A DNA stretch of 64,000 bases from Aerococcus viridans. Lineage in GTDB: Bacteria > Bacillota > Bacilli > Lactobacillales > Aerococcaceae. The DNA is taken from positions 496,001-560,000 of the forward strand of contig NZ_NBTM02000001.1 of the NCBI RefSeq assembly GCF_002083135.2, given 5' to 3'. The notes below the pieces were generated by a model. It was not told the origin of the DNA. It did no database searches and worked only from the letters and a program-made list of their open reading frames with translations. Positions 7,520 through 17,144 of the stretch are shown here, piece after piece. The position numbers and the translations under genes were made by a program. The number at the start of each line of letters is the position of its first letter. Position 1 is the stretch's first letter.

Positions 7520-8221
7520 ATGAGTTACATAGAGGTTATTAATAGTTCTAAACATTATAAAATGGGTGAGAATGTCATCACTGCGAATAATGATGTAAAT
7601 TTTTCAATTGAAAAAGGTGAATTAGCCATTATTCTAGGATCATCCGGTGCCGGAAAATCTACCATGCTAAATATTCTTGGTGGAATGGACACAAATGACG
7701 AAGGTCAAGTCATCATTGATGGCAATGACATCTCTACTTATAACAAAAAGCAATTAACAAAATACCGCCGAGAAGATGTAGGTTTCGTATTTCAATTTTA
7801 TAATTTAGTGCCTAACTTGACTTCTAAGGAGAATGTAGAGTTGGCTTCTGAAATAGTTAAAGATGCGAGTGATCCTATCGAGGTATTAGAGGGTGTAGGT
7901 TTAGCTGAGAGAATCAATAACTTCCCTGCACAATTATCCGGTGGTGAGCAACAACGCGTTTCGATCGCTAGAGCGGTTGCTAAAAAACCAAAAATCTTAC
8001 TATGTGATGAGCCAACAGGTGCTTTAGACTTTGAAACGGGTAAACAAGTCCTACAAATCTTACAAGATATGAGTCGCAAGAATGGTGCCACTGTAGTTAT
8101 CGTGACACATAATGCAGCCATTGCACCTATTGCTGATAGAGTTATTCACATGCGTAACGCTACAGTGGAATCTATTGAAGTAAATGATGCACCTGAAAAT
8201 ATCTCAGATATCGAATGGTAG
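7520..8221 (+). CDS. ABC transporter ATP-binding protein (LolD/MacB-type)
   Basis: A 233-residue nucleotide-binding subunit. Walker A is GSSGAGKST (residues ~39-47), the signature is LSGGEQQRV, Walker B is ILLCDEPTGALD and the switch His is in VIVTHN. The VGFVFQFYNLVPNLT Q-loop is typical of the MacB/LolD/FtsE group that pairs with FtsX-type permeases. The start at 7520 is chosen over the upstream ATG at 7469 because AAGGAAGG lies 8 bases before it. The gene ends 13 bases before the permease start, so the two form an operon. Confidence 0.95.
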   Translation: MSYIEVINSSKHYKMGENVITANNDVNFSIEKGELAIILGSSGAGKSTMLNILGGMDTNDEGQVIIDGNDISTYNKKQLTKYRREDVGFVFQFYNLVPNLTSKENVELASEIVKDASDPIEVLEGVGLAERINNFPAQLSGGEQQRVSIARAVAKKPKILLCDEPTGALDFETGKQVLQILQDMSRKNGATVVIVTHNAAIAPIADRVIHMRNATVESIEVNDAPENISDIEW

Positions 8222-8234
8222 GTGACAAATAAAC

Positions 8235-11200
8235 ATGAAAAAGAAAATGTTATGGAAGGATATTCGAAAATCAATCACTAAATCTAAAGGTAGATTTTTC
8301 TCTATCATGGGGTTAATGTTGATAGGTTCTTTTGCCTTAATTGGTTTAAAAGTGACCGGACCAGATATGCGAGCAACTGGTGAGCATTATTTTGACGAGT
8401 TAAACGTTTCTGATATCACTGTGATTGGTTCAATGGGTATTGATGATGATGATGTTAAAATCTTGGATAAAACCTCGGGCTTGGCAGATATTGAATATGG
8501 CTATTTAAAGGATGTCACTATTGATGATAGCCATACAGCTATTCGTGTATTCTCAATGGGAGAAGATATCTCTGATTATGAATTAGTGGAAGGTCAATTA
8601 CCTAAAGCAAGTAATGAAATAGCGATAGATGCTAGCTTTGATGATCAATATCAAGTAGGCGATAAAATTGACCTGTCAGAACAGGCAGATGCCTCTGGTG
8701 ATACCGTACTAAAAGAAGACACCTATGAAATTGTCGGTTTTGTTTATTCTGGTGAGATTTTATCCAATCTAAACCAAGGTGCTTCTACAGCCGGAACCGG
8801 TGCCTTAAAAGGTTACGCGATTGTACCTGAATCTGCGTTTGATTCAGATGTCTACATGCTGGCTCGATTAAGATTCGATGATTTAATCAATATCGATCCT
8901 TATTCAGATACTTACACTGAAAGACTTCAAGTTCACAAAGATGATTTAGATGATGCCTTAGCAAACCAACCAGAAAATCGTCTTGAAACAATTAAAAATG
9001 ATTATCAATCGGAAATTGATGATGGCCAAAAACAAATTGATGATGCCAAGAAGAAATTGGCAGATGGACAAGCACAACTAGATGATGCCAAACAACAATT
9101 AATTGATGGTCAAGCTGAAATTGAAGATGCACAAAATCAATTAGACACTAAAGTAGCTGACGCCACTGCACAAATTAATGATGGTGCCAATCAAATTGCG
9201 AATGCCCATGCTACAATTGATGATAGTCAAGCACAATTAGATGCTGCTAAAGCGCAGTTAGCTAATGGGCAAGCTACATTGGACGAAAAGTGGAACCAAC
9301 TACAAGATGGTAAAGCTAAATTAAACCAATCAAAGAAACAGTTAAATGATAGTCAAAATCAGTTAACTGCCGCAAGAAGCCAATTAGATCAAGGTCAAAC
9401 GGCGATTGCTAATGGCTATAGTCAATTAGCTGAAAAGAAAGCCCAAATAAATAGCGCCGAGGCAGAAATCGCCAAAGGCAAAGAAACGCTCAATAACAAA
9501 CAAGCTGAGTACGATAACAAGTACAGTGAATACACGAAAAACTTAAATGCTTTTGAGGAAAAACAAGCTGACTACAAAGAAAAAGCGAGTCAAGTAGAAG
9601 GCGCACAAAATCAACTTGATCAAACCAGTCAGGAATTAACTAATGGTAAAGCAAATTATGAAAAAGGTATTCAAGCTTTAACCGAACAAATCACTAGTCT
9701 ACAAAATAAATTAGATGCAGGCGATTTAAATGAAGCTGATACTGCTGAGCTACAAGCACAAATTGCTGACCTACAAGAAAAATTAGATGCTAGCCAAAGT
9801 GAATATGAATCCTTCATGAATTCAACATACACTCCTGGAATGGCAAAAATAGAGGCTAGTCAAGCTGAGTTAGATCAACAGAAATCAGCATTAGAAAGTG
9901 CTAAAAGTCAACTAAATGCTGGCCAAGAACAATTAAATAGTGCTAAAGCACAATTAGATACTGCTAACAAACAATTAAGTGATGGTAACGCAGCATTATC
10001 TAGCAATCAAGCCAAAATTGATGATGGTAAAGCTCAAATTGAAGCAGCAACTGCTAGCTTAAGCGAGAATGAAGCCCTCTTACAAGAAAAAGAAGCGGCA
10101 TACCAAGATGGCTTATCCAAATACAATGCCGGTATCCAATCTTATAATGACGGTTTAAATACTTACTATGAGGGTCTAGCACAATGGACTGCTGGTGTAG
10201 AGACATTAGATAAGAAATCAGCGGAATACCAAGCGAATGTAGATAAGTTAGCCGCAGCAAAAGCGGAATTAGCTGATAAAGAAGCGGAATTAGCCCAAGC
10301 AGAAGACCAATTAGCAACTGAATCTGCGGATGCTGAAGCCCAAATTGCAGATGCCAAAGAAAGTCTTGCTGAGGGTCAGGCAGAATACGAAGATAAAGCC
10401 GCTGAATTCGCTAAAACTAAAGCGGATGCTGAAGATGAAATAGCAGAAAAAGAAGATGAACTAGCCGAAGCACAAGAAAGGGTGGATAATTTATCCTTAC
10501 CAACTTATTCCGTAAATAGTCGTCGGGAGATTCCAGGTAGCGAGGGGTATAAAATCTACAGTACCATTTCAAATATTGTAGATTCCCTAGCAAATATCTT
10601 CCCAATCTTCTTATACTTCGTTGCTGCACTCGTTACCTTTACTACCATGACACGCTTTGTAGACGAAGAACGGACTAAATCAGGTACCTTGAAAGCCCTA
10701 GGTTATGATGACCAAGACGTTATTAAGAAATTTACTTTCTACGGTTTAACCGCCAGCTTATCTGGTACTATTTTAGGGATTATCTTAGGACACACCCTAC
10801 TCCCTTATATTGTTTACAATGCTTATAGTGCAAGCTATACCTTGCCACCCATTGAATTACACTTCCATTGGGCAATTTCCTTGGTTGCCATTCTTTTAGC
10901 GTTATTAGCGGCTGTTTTACCAGCCTACTTAGTAGCGAAGAGAGAATTACAAGAACAACCTGCGCAACTGCTTTTACCAAAAGCACCTAGTGCTGGATCT
11001 AAGATTTTATTAGAACGAATTACACCAATTTGGAACCGGATGTCCTTCACCCACAAAGTAACAGCAAGAAACATTTTCCGTTATAAACAACGGATGCTAA
11101 TGACAATCTTTGGTGTTGCCGGCGCTACTGCCTTATTATTCTCAGGGCTTAGCGTACAATCATCTATCGGTGAAATTAACCAACGTCAATTTGGTGAATT

Positions 11201-12188
11201 AATCCATTACGATATGATTGTAGCAGAAAATGACTATGTCTCTGATCAACAAAATGATGAGATTAAGGATACTTTATCTTCTCAAGACATTGATCAATTC
11301 GGTGAAGTAGCATATCAAGAGTTAACAACTGTCGGTGGAAAACAAAACGATACACAAGATATCACTTTAATTTCCCCAGAAAACTTAGATGAATTTTCAG
11401 ACTATATTCAATTAACTGAACGTGGTTCTGATGAAACGCTAAACTTACCTGATGATGGTGTAGTAATTTCTGAACGACTAGCTACCCTAGTAGACGCTGA
11501 AGTGGGTGATACAATTACACTTCAAGATACGAACGGTAAAGACCGTGAAATGAAAGTATCAGGAATTACAGAAATGTATATTGGTCACTTTGTCTTCGCT
11601 AGTCCACAAGTTTATGAATCAATTTACGGTGAGGATTACCAATCTAATGCTTATCTAGTCAACTTAAAAGATGATTCAATTAAGAACACAGAAAATCAAG
11701 CTGCAAAATTCATTGAATTAGACGGTGTTGCCGGTGTAGTACAAAACACTACCCTAATGAATCAAATCGATACAATTGTTCATTCATTGGATAAAATCAT
11801 GACTGTTCTAATTGTTGTTGCTGGTTTACTAGGTATCGTTATCCTATATAACCTAACGAATATTAATGTGTCTGAACGGATGCGTGAATTATCCACTATC
11901 AAAGTACTTGGTTTCTTTGATAATGAAGTTACCTTATATATTTACCGTGAAACGATCGTTTTAACGGCCCTCGGTATACTAGTAGGTTTCGGTATTGGTG
12001 AACTGCTCCACCAATATATTATTCGAATCGTTCCACCTGCTGATGTAATGTTTAACCCTGCACTAGCAGCGACAAGCTTTATTGTTCCAGCTGTTATTAT
12101 CGGATCAATTACAGCTGTTCTAGCCTATATCATTTATAAACGTCTACAACACGTCGATATGCTAGAAGCATTAAAATCAGTCGATTAA
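8235..12188 (+). CDS. FtsX/MacB-type ABC permease with a giant extracellular coiled coil
   Basis: A 1317-residue protein. One membrane helix near residues 20-42 (FFSIMGLMLIGSFALIGLKV) is followed by an outside domain of ~200 residues. Residues ~245-750 then form a long Gln/Ala/Asp/Lys-rich coiled coil built from recurring units such as DGQAQLDDAKQQL and SAKAQLDTANKQL. After that come an FtsX core (helices near 790, 840 and 880), a helix near 960, a second extracytoplasmic domain (~975-1180) and three final helices. Each half carries an FtsX domain. Such proteins act as mechanotransmission machines or lipid/peptide exporters rather than channels. GGTGAC precedes the start. The coiled coil is far longer than in MacB or LolC; substrate unknown. 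Confidence 0.9.
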   Translation: MKKKMLWKDIRKSITKSKGRFFSIMGLMLIGSFALIGLKVTGPDMRATGEHYFDELNVSDITVIGSMGIDDDDVKILDKTSGLADIEYGYLKDVTIDDSHTAIRVFSMGEDISDYELVEGQLPKASNEIAIDASFDDQYQVGDKIDLSEQADASGDTVLKEDTYEIVGFVYSGEILSNLNQGASTAGTGALKGYAIVPESAFDSDVYMLARLRFDDLINIDPYSDTYTERLQVHKDDLDDALANQPENRLETIKNDYQSEIDDGQKQIDDAKKKLADGQAQLDDAKQQLIDGQAEIEDAQNQLDTKVADATAQINDGANQIANAHATIDDSQAQLDAAKAQLANGQATLDEKWNQLQDGKAKLNQSKKQLNDSQNQLTAARSQLDQGQTAIANGYSQLAEKKAQINSAEAEIAKGKETLNNKQAEYDNKYSEYTKNLNAFEEKQADYKEKASQVEGAQNQLDQTSQELTNGKANYEKGIQALTEQITSLQNKLDAGDLNEADTAELQAQIADLQEKLDASQSEYESFMNSTYTPGMAKIEASQAELDQQKSALESAKSQLNAGQEQLNSAKAQLDTANKQLSDGNAALSSNQAKIDDGKAQIEAATASLSENEALLQEKEAAYQDGLSKYNAGIQSYNDGLNTYYEGLAQWTAGVETLDKKSAEYQANVDKLAAAKAELADKEAELAQAEDQLATESADAEAQIADAKESLAEGQAEYEDKAAEFAKTKADAEDEIAEKEDELAEAQERVDNLSLPTYSVNSRREIPGSEGYKIYSTISNIVDSLANIFPIFLYFVAALVTFTTMTRFVDEERTKSGTLKALGYDDQDVIKKFTFYGLTASLSGTILGIILGHTLLPYIVYNAYSASYTLPPIELHFHWAISLVAILLALLAAVLPAYLVAKRELQEQPAQLLLPKAPSAGSKILLERITPIWNRMSFTHKVTARNIFRYKQRMLMTIFGVAGATALLFSGLSVQSSIGEINQRQFGELIHYDMIVAENDYVSDQQNDEIKDTLSSQDIDQFGEVAYQELTTVGGKQNDTQDITLISPENLDEFSDYIQLTERGSDETLNLPDDGVVISERLATLVDAEVGDTITLQDTNGKDREMKVSGITEMYIGHFVFASPQVYESIYGEDYQSNAYLVNLKDDSIKNTENQAAKFIELDGVAGVVQNTTLMNQIDTIVHSLDKIMTVLIVVAGLLGIVILYNLTNINVSERMRELSTIKVLGFFDNEVTLYIYRETIVLTALGILVGFGIGELLHQYIIRIVPPADVMFNPALAATSFIVPAVIIGSITAVLAYIIYKRLQHVDMLEALKSVD

Positions 12189-12214
12189 TTGGATTATTTA
12201 TCCTATAAAAAAAG

Positions 12215-12263
12215 AATCCCTAGAAGTATGCATGTATATGTTTACTTCTAGGGATTTTTTATT
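12215..12263. terminator. Bidirectional terminator between the permease and GT8 genes
   Basis: A 14-bp perfect stem, AATCCCTAGAAGTA / TACTTCTAGGGATT, with T runs on both sides (TTTTTTATT on plus, CTTTTTTTATAG on minus). It can serve the permease gene and the convergent glycosyltransferase gene. Confidence 0.85.
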
Positions 12264-12345
12264 AGATTTCAAAGTGTCTATGACTGATTTGACAATAGTA
12301 AATAAGAATTTAACCACCATAAGTAATGAAAAAACTTATTTCAAT

Positions 12346-13188
12346 CTACTTTATCAAATCTTCGATACGCTTCAATTGGTTTTGATAGTTAAGATAAAGA
12401 CTGGTAAACCGGTTGTCATGTTTATCGTCCCATGGTTTTGGTCCACCACAGAAATGAAGGATTACAGTATGCGACATCACCCAGTGAATATCGTGTTGGG
12501 TAAGACTTTTGGTAAAATAGCGCATATATTTACGCGTATCATAATTCCAAATTTCTTCGGGAATTTCCTTCGTATATTTGCCATACAAATGGTTTAGAAT
12601 ATCTTGGTCAGGTAAGAATAGTAATAGATTATATTTTTCAATCATTTGCGCAATATCTGACCATTTGACAATTTCTCTAGCCATATCTAAATCAATCACC
12701 ATCACACCAGAATTATAGTATGCATGGTCAACGTCAAGTCGCATTTGGTTTACTCGGGTAGAAACGTCCGTCAACCCAACATGTGTAGCGGCTGCTAGCA
12801 TATGACCGTCTAAATCTGTTTGCCACAGCTCTAATAAAGGATTAACCACTAAAATATCTGGATCTAAATAAATCACATGTTTCATTTCTTTAGGTAATAT
12901 TTCACCCGCAAGTAGGCGGAAGTACATCTCTTTTGGGTACCTATCTTCAGTTTTAGCGCTATTCCATCGGCTACCATCAATTTTAATCGCTTCAAAACCA
13001 AACTGTAAATAATCCGTTAACTTCTGCAATTCTTGAATAGTATGGGTTGCAATTGATTCATGAATCAACCAGATGCGGATGGCTTGGCCTGGATTATTCT
13101 GGCGAATCGATGTTAAAGCCACTTTTAAGGGATTCAAATAGCCTTCATCTATGGTAAATAATAATTCAATCTGCTCGTCCAAGGGCAT
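12346..13188 (-). CDS. Family 8 glycosyltransferase
   Basis: A 280-residue cytoplasmic glycosyltransferase of family GT8. LLFTIDEGYLNPLKVALTSI is the nucleotide-sugar binding start and MKHVIYLDPDILVVNPL contains the DxD motif (DPD) that holds Mn and UDP-sugar. YYNSGVMVIDLD and LPDQDILNHLYGKY follow, and HFCGGPKPW is the late GT8 motif with His and Gly-Pro-Lys-Pro. Such retaining enzymes usually add glucose or galactose to cell-wall polymers, lipids or surface glycoproteins. There is no surface-polysaccharide cluster beside it, so the acceptor is unknown. Confidence 0.9.
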   Translation of the reverse strand: MPLDEQIELLFTIDEGYLNPLKVALTSIRQNNPGQAIRIWLIHESIATHTIQELQKLTDYLQFGFEAIKIDGSRWNSAKTEDRYPKEMYFRLLAGEILPKEMKHVIYLDPDILVVNPLLELWQTDLDGHMLAAATHVGLTDVSTRVNQMRLDVDHAYYNSGVMVIDLDMAREIVKWSDIAQMIEKYNLLLFLPDQDILNHLYGKYTKEIPEEIWNYDTRKYMRYFTKSLTQHDIHWVMSHTVILHFCGGPKPWDDKHDNRFTSLYLNYQNQLKRIEDLIK

Positions 13189-13281
13189 AATCCTCCAATT
13201 TCTTTCTAATATTATACATATATTAACATCTTTATGGCAATTCCGTTAGGATAGTCCGTCATTATTCACTTAGAAATAGAC

Positions 13282-13326
13282 AAAAACCCCTCAAGTCCGG
13301 TTAACCAATCTTGAGGGGAATTTTTT
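13282..13326 (-). terminator. Terminator of the M24 gene
   Basis: Minus strand: TTCCCCTCAAGA ... ACTTGAGGGG stem followed by TTTTTG, immediately after the M24 stop codon at 13327. Confidence 0.8.
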
Positions 13327-14706
13327 TTATCCAAAGTAGATAGCAGTTTTTTTGTCTAATAAGAATGGTCTATAGTAGGCAAAGGTACTCGCTAAAGGTA
13401 GTAAATGTTCTGGTAACGCTAAACCTAATGCTTCCTTTAGATAATCCTTCCGCTTAGAAATTCTTGACCAAAGTTCTGGTTGTTTAATCTTAATTTCTTC
13501 ACGTAGTGCTGCGTCTGCAACTGCAATCGTTGATTCAGCTGAAACACCATTGTGGTTTGCTTGTGAAGGTATAAAGTCTAGTTGGAAGATGTAGCCACTT
13601 TGAATCGTTGCATCAGAGTCTTTATAAAATGGTGAGCTTAGCCATTCTTCGTCAGCTACTAAATGCCCTGGGCACAAGTTCCAGCCAAAAGTAGCTTGCG
13701 GATAAAAATCACTGAATGCTTGGTAGAAATCGCCACCCTTTTTCCCGATAGTTAAATTATCTAACCACCATTTATAAGCTTGGAAATAGGGGTAAACGAC
13801 TTCTTCTAAGTATCCTGGATCACGTTCAGCGAGCTGACTTTCATCTTTCACTGCATAGCCAGAACGACTAGACAAGCCACCTTTATAGGCTACAGTTAAT
13901 GCAACTTTATCGCCATCATTTAACGTGTTATCAGTTGGATAAATATTAGCGCCCTTAAATCGATCACCAAAGGCTGCAATGGTCACAACAGAAGGATATT
14001 GACCATCGCGATTTAAGCGATTACCTGCTTCTAACTCACTTTGGCCAACGGCTAGCTGGTTCATTGCTTCAAGAACAGCATCAGATGCAAGGGAAGCTCC
14101 ATATTCATAACGAGCGATTTCCTCTGCGTTGTTTGTTACTCGAGCACCTTCTTTTGGATGCATGTATAGTTGGGTTGCATTCACTACCTTGTCAGAACCG
14201 AAAACTTCTTGTATACCATCCACAATAAATGCTGGTACTGAATGATGGTTGTGGAAGTTGGTCATATCATTAGATAAAAGCTTCCAGTCTACTAAACCAA
14301 TTTGTTTAGAAGCATCTACTTTAACGTCTTTAAGATAGTCAGCGAAAGTTTTCGTGAAATCCATAGGTTGGTTAGGCAAAGAGAAGAATGGACAAAGAAC
14401 GCCTTCACTTTGTGTACGTGCCATACTGGTTTTATTGTAGTTCTCATTACCTAAAATCAGTGTCGACGTTCCGTCTTGGTTGATTACTTGGATAGCTTCT
14501 TCAAACCGTGGAATAAAACCAGTTAAATATTCAAAGTTACTACCGTGTTCTTTATCTGCATAAATCATCAATGATGAGAAGTCATATTTACGCATTAACT
14601 GAAGGACCTTGTCCTTACGTTGCGCGAAGGTAGCGTCACTTAAAATGATTGGTTGTCCAGAATTATCCTTGATTGGCGCCAATGTTTGTTTAGATTGAAT
14701 CGTCAT
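13327..14706 (-). CDS. M24 (creatinase/aminopeptidase P) fold protein with degenerate metal site
   Basis: A 459-residue protein. The N-terminal half (residues ~15-165) is a creatinase-type domain; the C-terminal half is the pita-bread fold. In active M24 peptidases five ligands (D, D, H, E, E) bind two metals. Here the stretch that should carry both Asp reads GDKVALTVAYKGGLSSRSGYAV, with neither Asp in place. The His survives in CPGHLV, the first Glu region reads FQLDFIP and the last Glu is kept in SAES. It is therefore likely not a normal metallopeptidase, or uses a changed substrate. The start at 14706 is chosen because AAGGAG precedes it. It is a single gene with its own terminator. The ligand assignment is by eye. 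Confidence 0.75.
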   Translation of the reverse strand: MTIQSKQTLAPIKDNSGQPIILSDATFAQRKDKVLQLMRKYDFSSLMIYADKEHGSNFEYLTGFIPRFEEAIQVINQDGTSTLILGNENYNKTSMARTQSEGVLCPFFSLPNQPMDFTKTFADYLKDVKVDASKQIGLVDWKLLSNDMTNFHNHHSVPAFIVDGIQEVFGSDKVVNATQLYMHPKEGARVTNNAEEIARYEYGASLASDAVLEAMNQLAVGQSELEAGNRLNRDGQYPSVVTIAAFGDRFKGANIYPTDNTLNDGDKVALTVAYKGGLSSRSGYAVKDESQLAERDPGYLEEVVYPYFQAYKWWLDNLTIGKKGGDFYQAFSDFYPQATFGWNLCPGHLVADEEWLSSPFYKDSDATIQSGYIFQLDFIPSQANHNGVSAESTIAVADAALREEIKIKQPELWSRISKRKDYLKEALGLALPEHLLPLASTFAYYRPFLLDKKTAIYFG

Positions 14707-14851
14707 ATGAAGTCTCCTTAAGCTTTTTGCGCAAATCATCAGAAAGATATGATAATTGAATGCGCTTTATTGTTCCAACATCCATCTTACCATGATTTAA
14801 AATTAAAGCTAGTCTTGTACTGTTAGAGATACTTTCATATGGATTGATGAC

Positions 14852-15325
14852 CTATTGTTGTTTAATTTCCTTGAATAAATTAATCATTTCAATAGCATTC
14901 GTTGCATAAGTAAAACCAAGGTTACCAGCTTTAGTACCAGAGCGTTCAATGGCTTGTTCGATGTTTTCAACGGTTAAGACGCCAAATATAACAGGTAATT
15001 TGTGGGTTAAACCTACTTGAGTTACCCCACTTGAAGCTTGGTTAATAACCACATCAAAATGACTTGTAGCCCCTCTAATCACAGCACCCAGTGTAATGAT
15101 CGCATCGTATTTACCTGTTTCAGCCATCGTTGCAGCCGTAAGCGGGATTTCATAGGCACCTGGCACCCAAGCTACGTCGATATTTTCTGTCAACACACCT
15201 GAACGCGTAAGGCCATCTTCACAACCACTTAGTAAGCTTTTAGTCAGAAAATCATTGAATCGAGCAATGACAATCCCAATTTTAATATCTTCTCCGTTGT
15301 ACAATTTTCCTTGAATAATATTCAT
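14852..15325 (-). CDS. ribH: 6,7-dimethyl-8-ribityllumazine synthase RibH
   Basis: A 157-residue enzyme that condenses 5-amino-6-ribitylaminouracil with 3,4-dihydroxy-2-butanone 4-phosphate, the next-to-last step to riboflavin. Motifs are IVIARFND (substrate stacking Phe), [25 protein letters not shown] (phosphate site with the catalytic His) and FGVLT. It forms icosahedral shells with RibE in related species. It is the last gene of the rib operon, 19 bases after ribBA. Confidence 0.97.
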   Translation of the reverse strand: MNIIQGKLYNGEDIKIGIVIARFNDFLTKSLLSGCEDGLTRSGVLTENIDVAWVPGAYEIPLTAATMAETGKYDAIITLGAVIRGATSHFDVVINQASSGVTQVGLTHKLPVIFGVLTVENIEQAIERSGTKAGNLGFTYATNAIEMINLFKEIKQQ

Positions 15326-15344
15326 GCTATTTTTCCTCCATATT

Positions 15345-16541
15345 TTATAAGTCTAATAAATGACCCATTTTTACTTTTTTAGTGATTAAGTAGTTTTCAT
15401 CATCCGGATTGGCAGCCATTTCAATACTCACACGGTTGGCTACTTGGATACCAGATGCTTCTAATTGTGCGATTTTATCTGGATTATTGGTCATCAAGTC
15501 AATGGAGGCTACCTCAAGTTCAGCCAGCATTTGTGCAGCCGTATGGTATTCTCTTAAATCGTCCGGAAAACCTAAAGCATGGTTGGCTTCGACTGTATCC
15601 AGTCCTTCTTCTTGTAATTGGTAGGCTTTGATTTTATTGATTAAGCCAATCCCGCGGCCCTCTTGTCTTAAATATAATAAAACACCTTGGCCAGCTTCGT
15701 TGATTTTCCGCAGGGCTTCATGTAATTGTTCTCCGCAGTCACACCGGTTAGATCCTAGCACATCCCCTGTTAAACATTCCGAGTGGAGTCTGGTGAGGAC
15801 ATTCTTTTTGCCGGAAATATCGCCTTTCACTAGGGCTACATGTTCTTGATTATCGATGTCATTAACGAAAGTATGGATGGTAAATTCGCCGAATTTGGTC
15901 GGCATCTTGGCTGTCGATTCGTGGTGGGTATGGGTTTCGGTGGCTCTACGGTAGTCTTGCAGGTCTTTAATGGTGATGACTGGCATCTGCCATTTCTCTG
16001 CTTGCTCAAGCAATTCGGCTTGGCGCATCATTGTACCGTCTTTGCGCATAATTTCTACACAAACACCCACTGGGTTCAGTCCAGCTAATTTCATCAAATC
16101 AACCGTTGCTTCTGTATGACCGTTTCGCTCCAAGACACCATTTTCTTTCGCCACCAATGGGAAAACGTGGCCCGGACGGTTAAAATCACTGGGTTGACTA
16201 GCCGGATTTGCTGCTTCACGCATGGTTAACCCGCGTTCAACTGCAGATACACCTGTGCTTGTCTCTTTATGGTCAATAGATACCGTAAATGCGGTTGTAT
16301 GTGGGTCTGTATTATCATCCACCATTGGCGACAAATTCAACCGACTAGCTACTTCCTGACTCATTGGCTGACAAATCAACCCTTTAGCGTGAGTGGCCAT
16401 AAAGTTGATGTTTTCAGTTGTTGCAAACTCAGCTGCACAAATTAAGTCTCCTTCATTTTCTCGATTCTCATCATCCAAAACCATAATGATTTGGCCTGCT
16501 TGTAAAGCTGCTAATGCGTCTTCGATTGTTGAAAAATCCAT
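15345..16541 (-). CDS. ribBA: Bifunctional DHBP synthase / GTP cyclohydrolase II RibBA
   Basis: A 398-residue fusion. Residues 1-~200 are 3,4-dihydroxy-2-butanone-4-phosphate synthase, with [16 protein letters not shown] (acidic Mg loop) and [15 protein letters not shown]. Residues ~205-398 are GTP cyclohydrolase II, with the zinc site in [20 protein letters not shown] (three Cys) and [10 protein letters not shown]. It therefore supplies both precursors of riboflavin from GTP and ribulose 5-phosphate. The start abuts the ribE stop (15345-16541 followed by 16542), so translation is likely coupled. Confidence 0.97.
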   Translation of the reverse strand: MDFSTIEDALAALQAGQIIMVLDDENRENEGDLICAAEFATTENINFMATHAKGLICQPMSQEVASRLNLSPMVDDNTDPHTTAFTVSIDHKETSTGVSAVERGLTMREAANPASQPSDFNRPGHVFPLVAKENGVLERNGHTEATVDLMKLAGLNPVGVCVEIMRKDGTMMRQAELLEQAEKWQMPVITIKDLQDYRRATETHTHHESTAKMPTKFGEFTIHTFVNDIDNQEHVALVKGDISGKKNVLTRLHSECLTGDVLGSNRCDCGEQLHEALRKINEAGQGVLLYLRQEGRGIGLINKIKAYQLQEEGLDTVEANHALGFPDDLREYHTAAQMLAELEVASIDLMTNNPDKIAQLEASGIQVANRVSIEMAANPDDENYLITKKVKMGHLLDL

Positions 16542-17144
16542 CTATACCTGCTCCTTCACTGTAAATTGCTCAATATACTTACCAACAATATCATTTTCTA
16601 AATTCACGATAGTGCCTACTTGATAGGTTGAAAAGATTGTTTGTTCACTCGTATGAGGAATGATTGACACTTTAAATGTATCTCCTTCAACGCCAGCAAC
16701 CGTTAAACTTGTGCCATCAATAGCTATAGACCCCTTCATGATGATATAGCGCATTAATGGTTTACTTGTTTGAATCGTGTACCAATTAGCGATACCATCC
16801 GCCTCTATTGCGGTGATTTTACCAATACCATCAATATGACCACTTACAATATGACCACCGAATCTTGCATTTGCCTTCATCGCCCGTTCCAGATTTACGC
16901 GGCTATTGTTAGCAATTCCTTCTAAAGACGTTTTCGCAATCGTTTCTGGCATCACTTCAACTTGGAAATTCGTATCAGTGAAATTCGTCACGGTAAGACA
17001 AATACCGTTGACACTAATAGAGTCCCCTAGATTGACATCGGATACTATTTTTTCCGAGGCAATGGTTAAAAGAAATCCTGCATCATTGTTGATGGCCTCG
17101 ATACTTTCAATACGGCCAATATCTTCAATAATTCCTGTAAACAT
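16542..17144 (-). CDS. ribE: Riboflavin synthase alpha chain RibE
   Basis: A 200-residue enzyme that dismutates two lumazines to riboflavin. It has two lumazine-binding repeats: the first from MFTGIIEDIG with SISVNGICLTV and the second with GSIAIDGTSLTV. GGHIVSGHIDGIG links them. Each repeat has the Gly-His-x-Val-x-Gly-His pattern region typical of the family. It sits second in the rib operon, with its ATG at the end of ribD. Confidence 0.97.
   Translation of the reverse strand: MFTGIIEDIGRIESIEAINNDAGFLLTIASEKIVSDVNLGDSISVNGICLTVTNFTDTNFQVEVMPETIAKTSLEGIANNSRVNLERAMKANARFGGHIVSGHIDGIGKITAIEADGIANWYTIQTSKPLMRYIIMKGSIAIDGTSLTVAGVEGDTFKVSIIPHTSEQTIFSTYQVGTIVNLENDIVGKYIEQFTVKEQV

Noticed and set aside
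9000-10500. Apparent short-period DNA repeats, possible CRISPR or minisatellite
   Set aside because: The repeats are in the coding sequence of the coiled-coil permease and reflect heptad-like protein repeats. No CRISPR array with regular spacers was seen anywhere in the window.
12232-12597. 121-codon plus-strand frame
   Set aside because: Starts inside a terminator and is antisense to the GT8 gene, whose motifs are clear.
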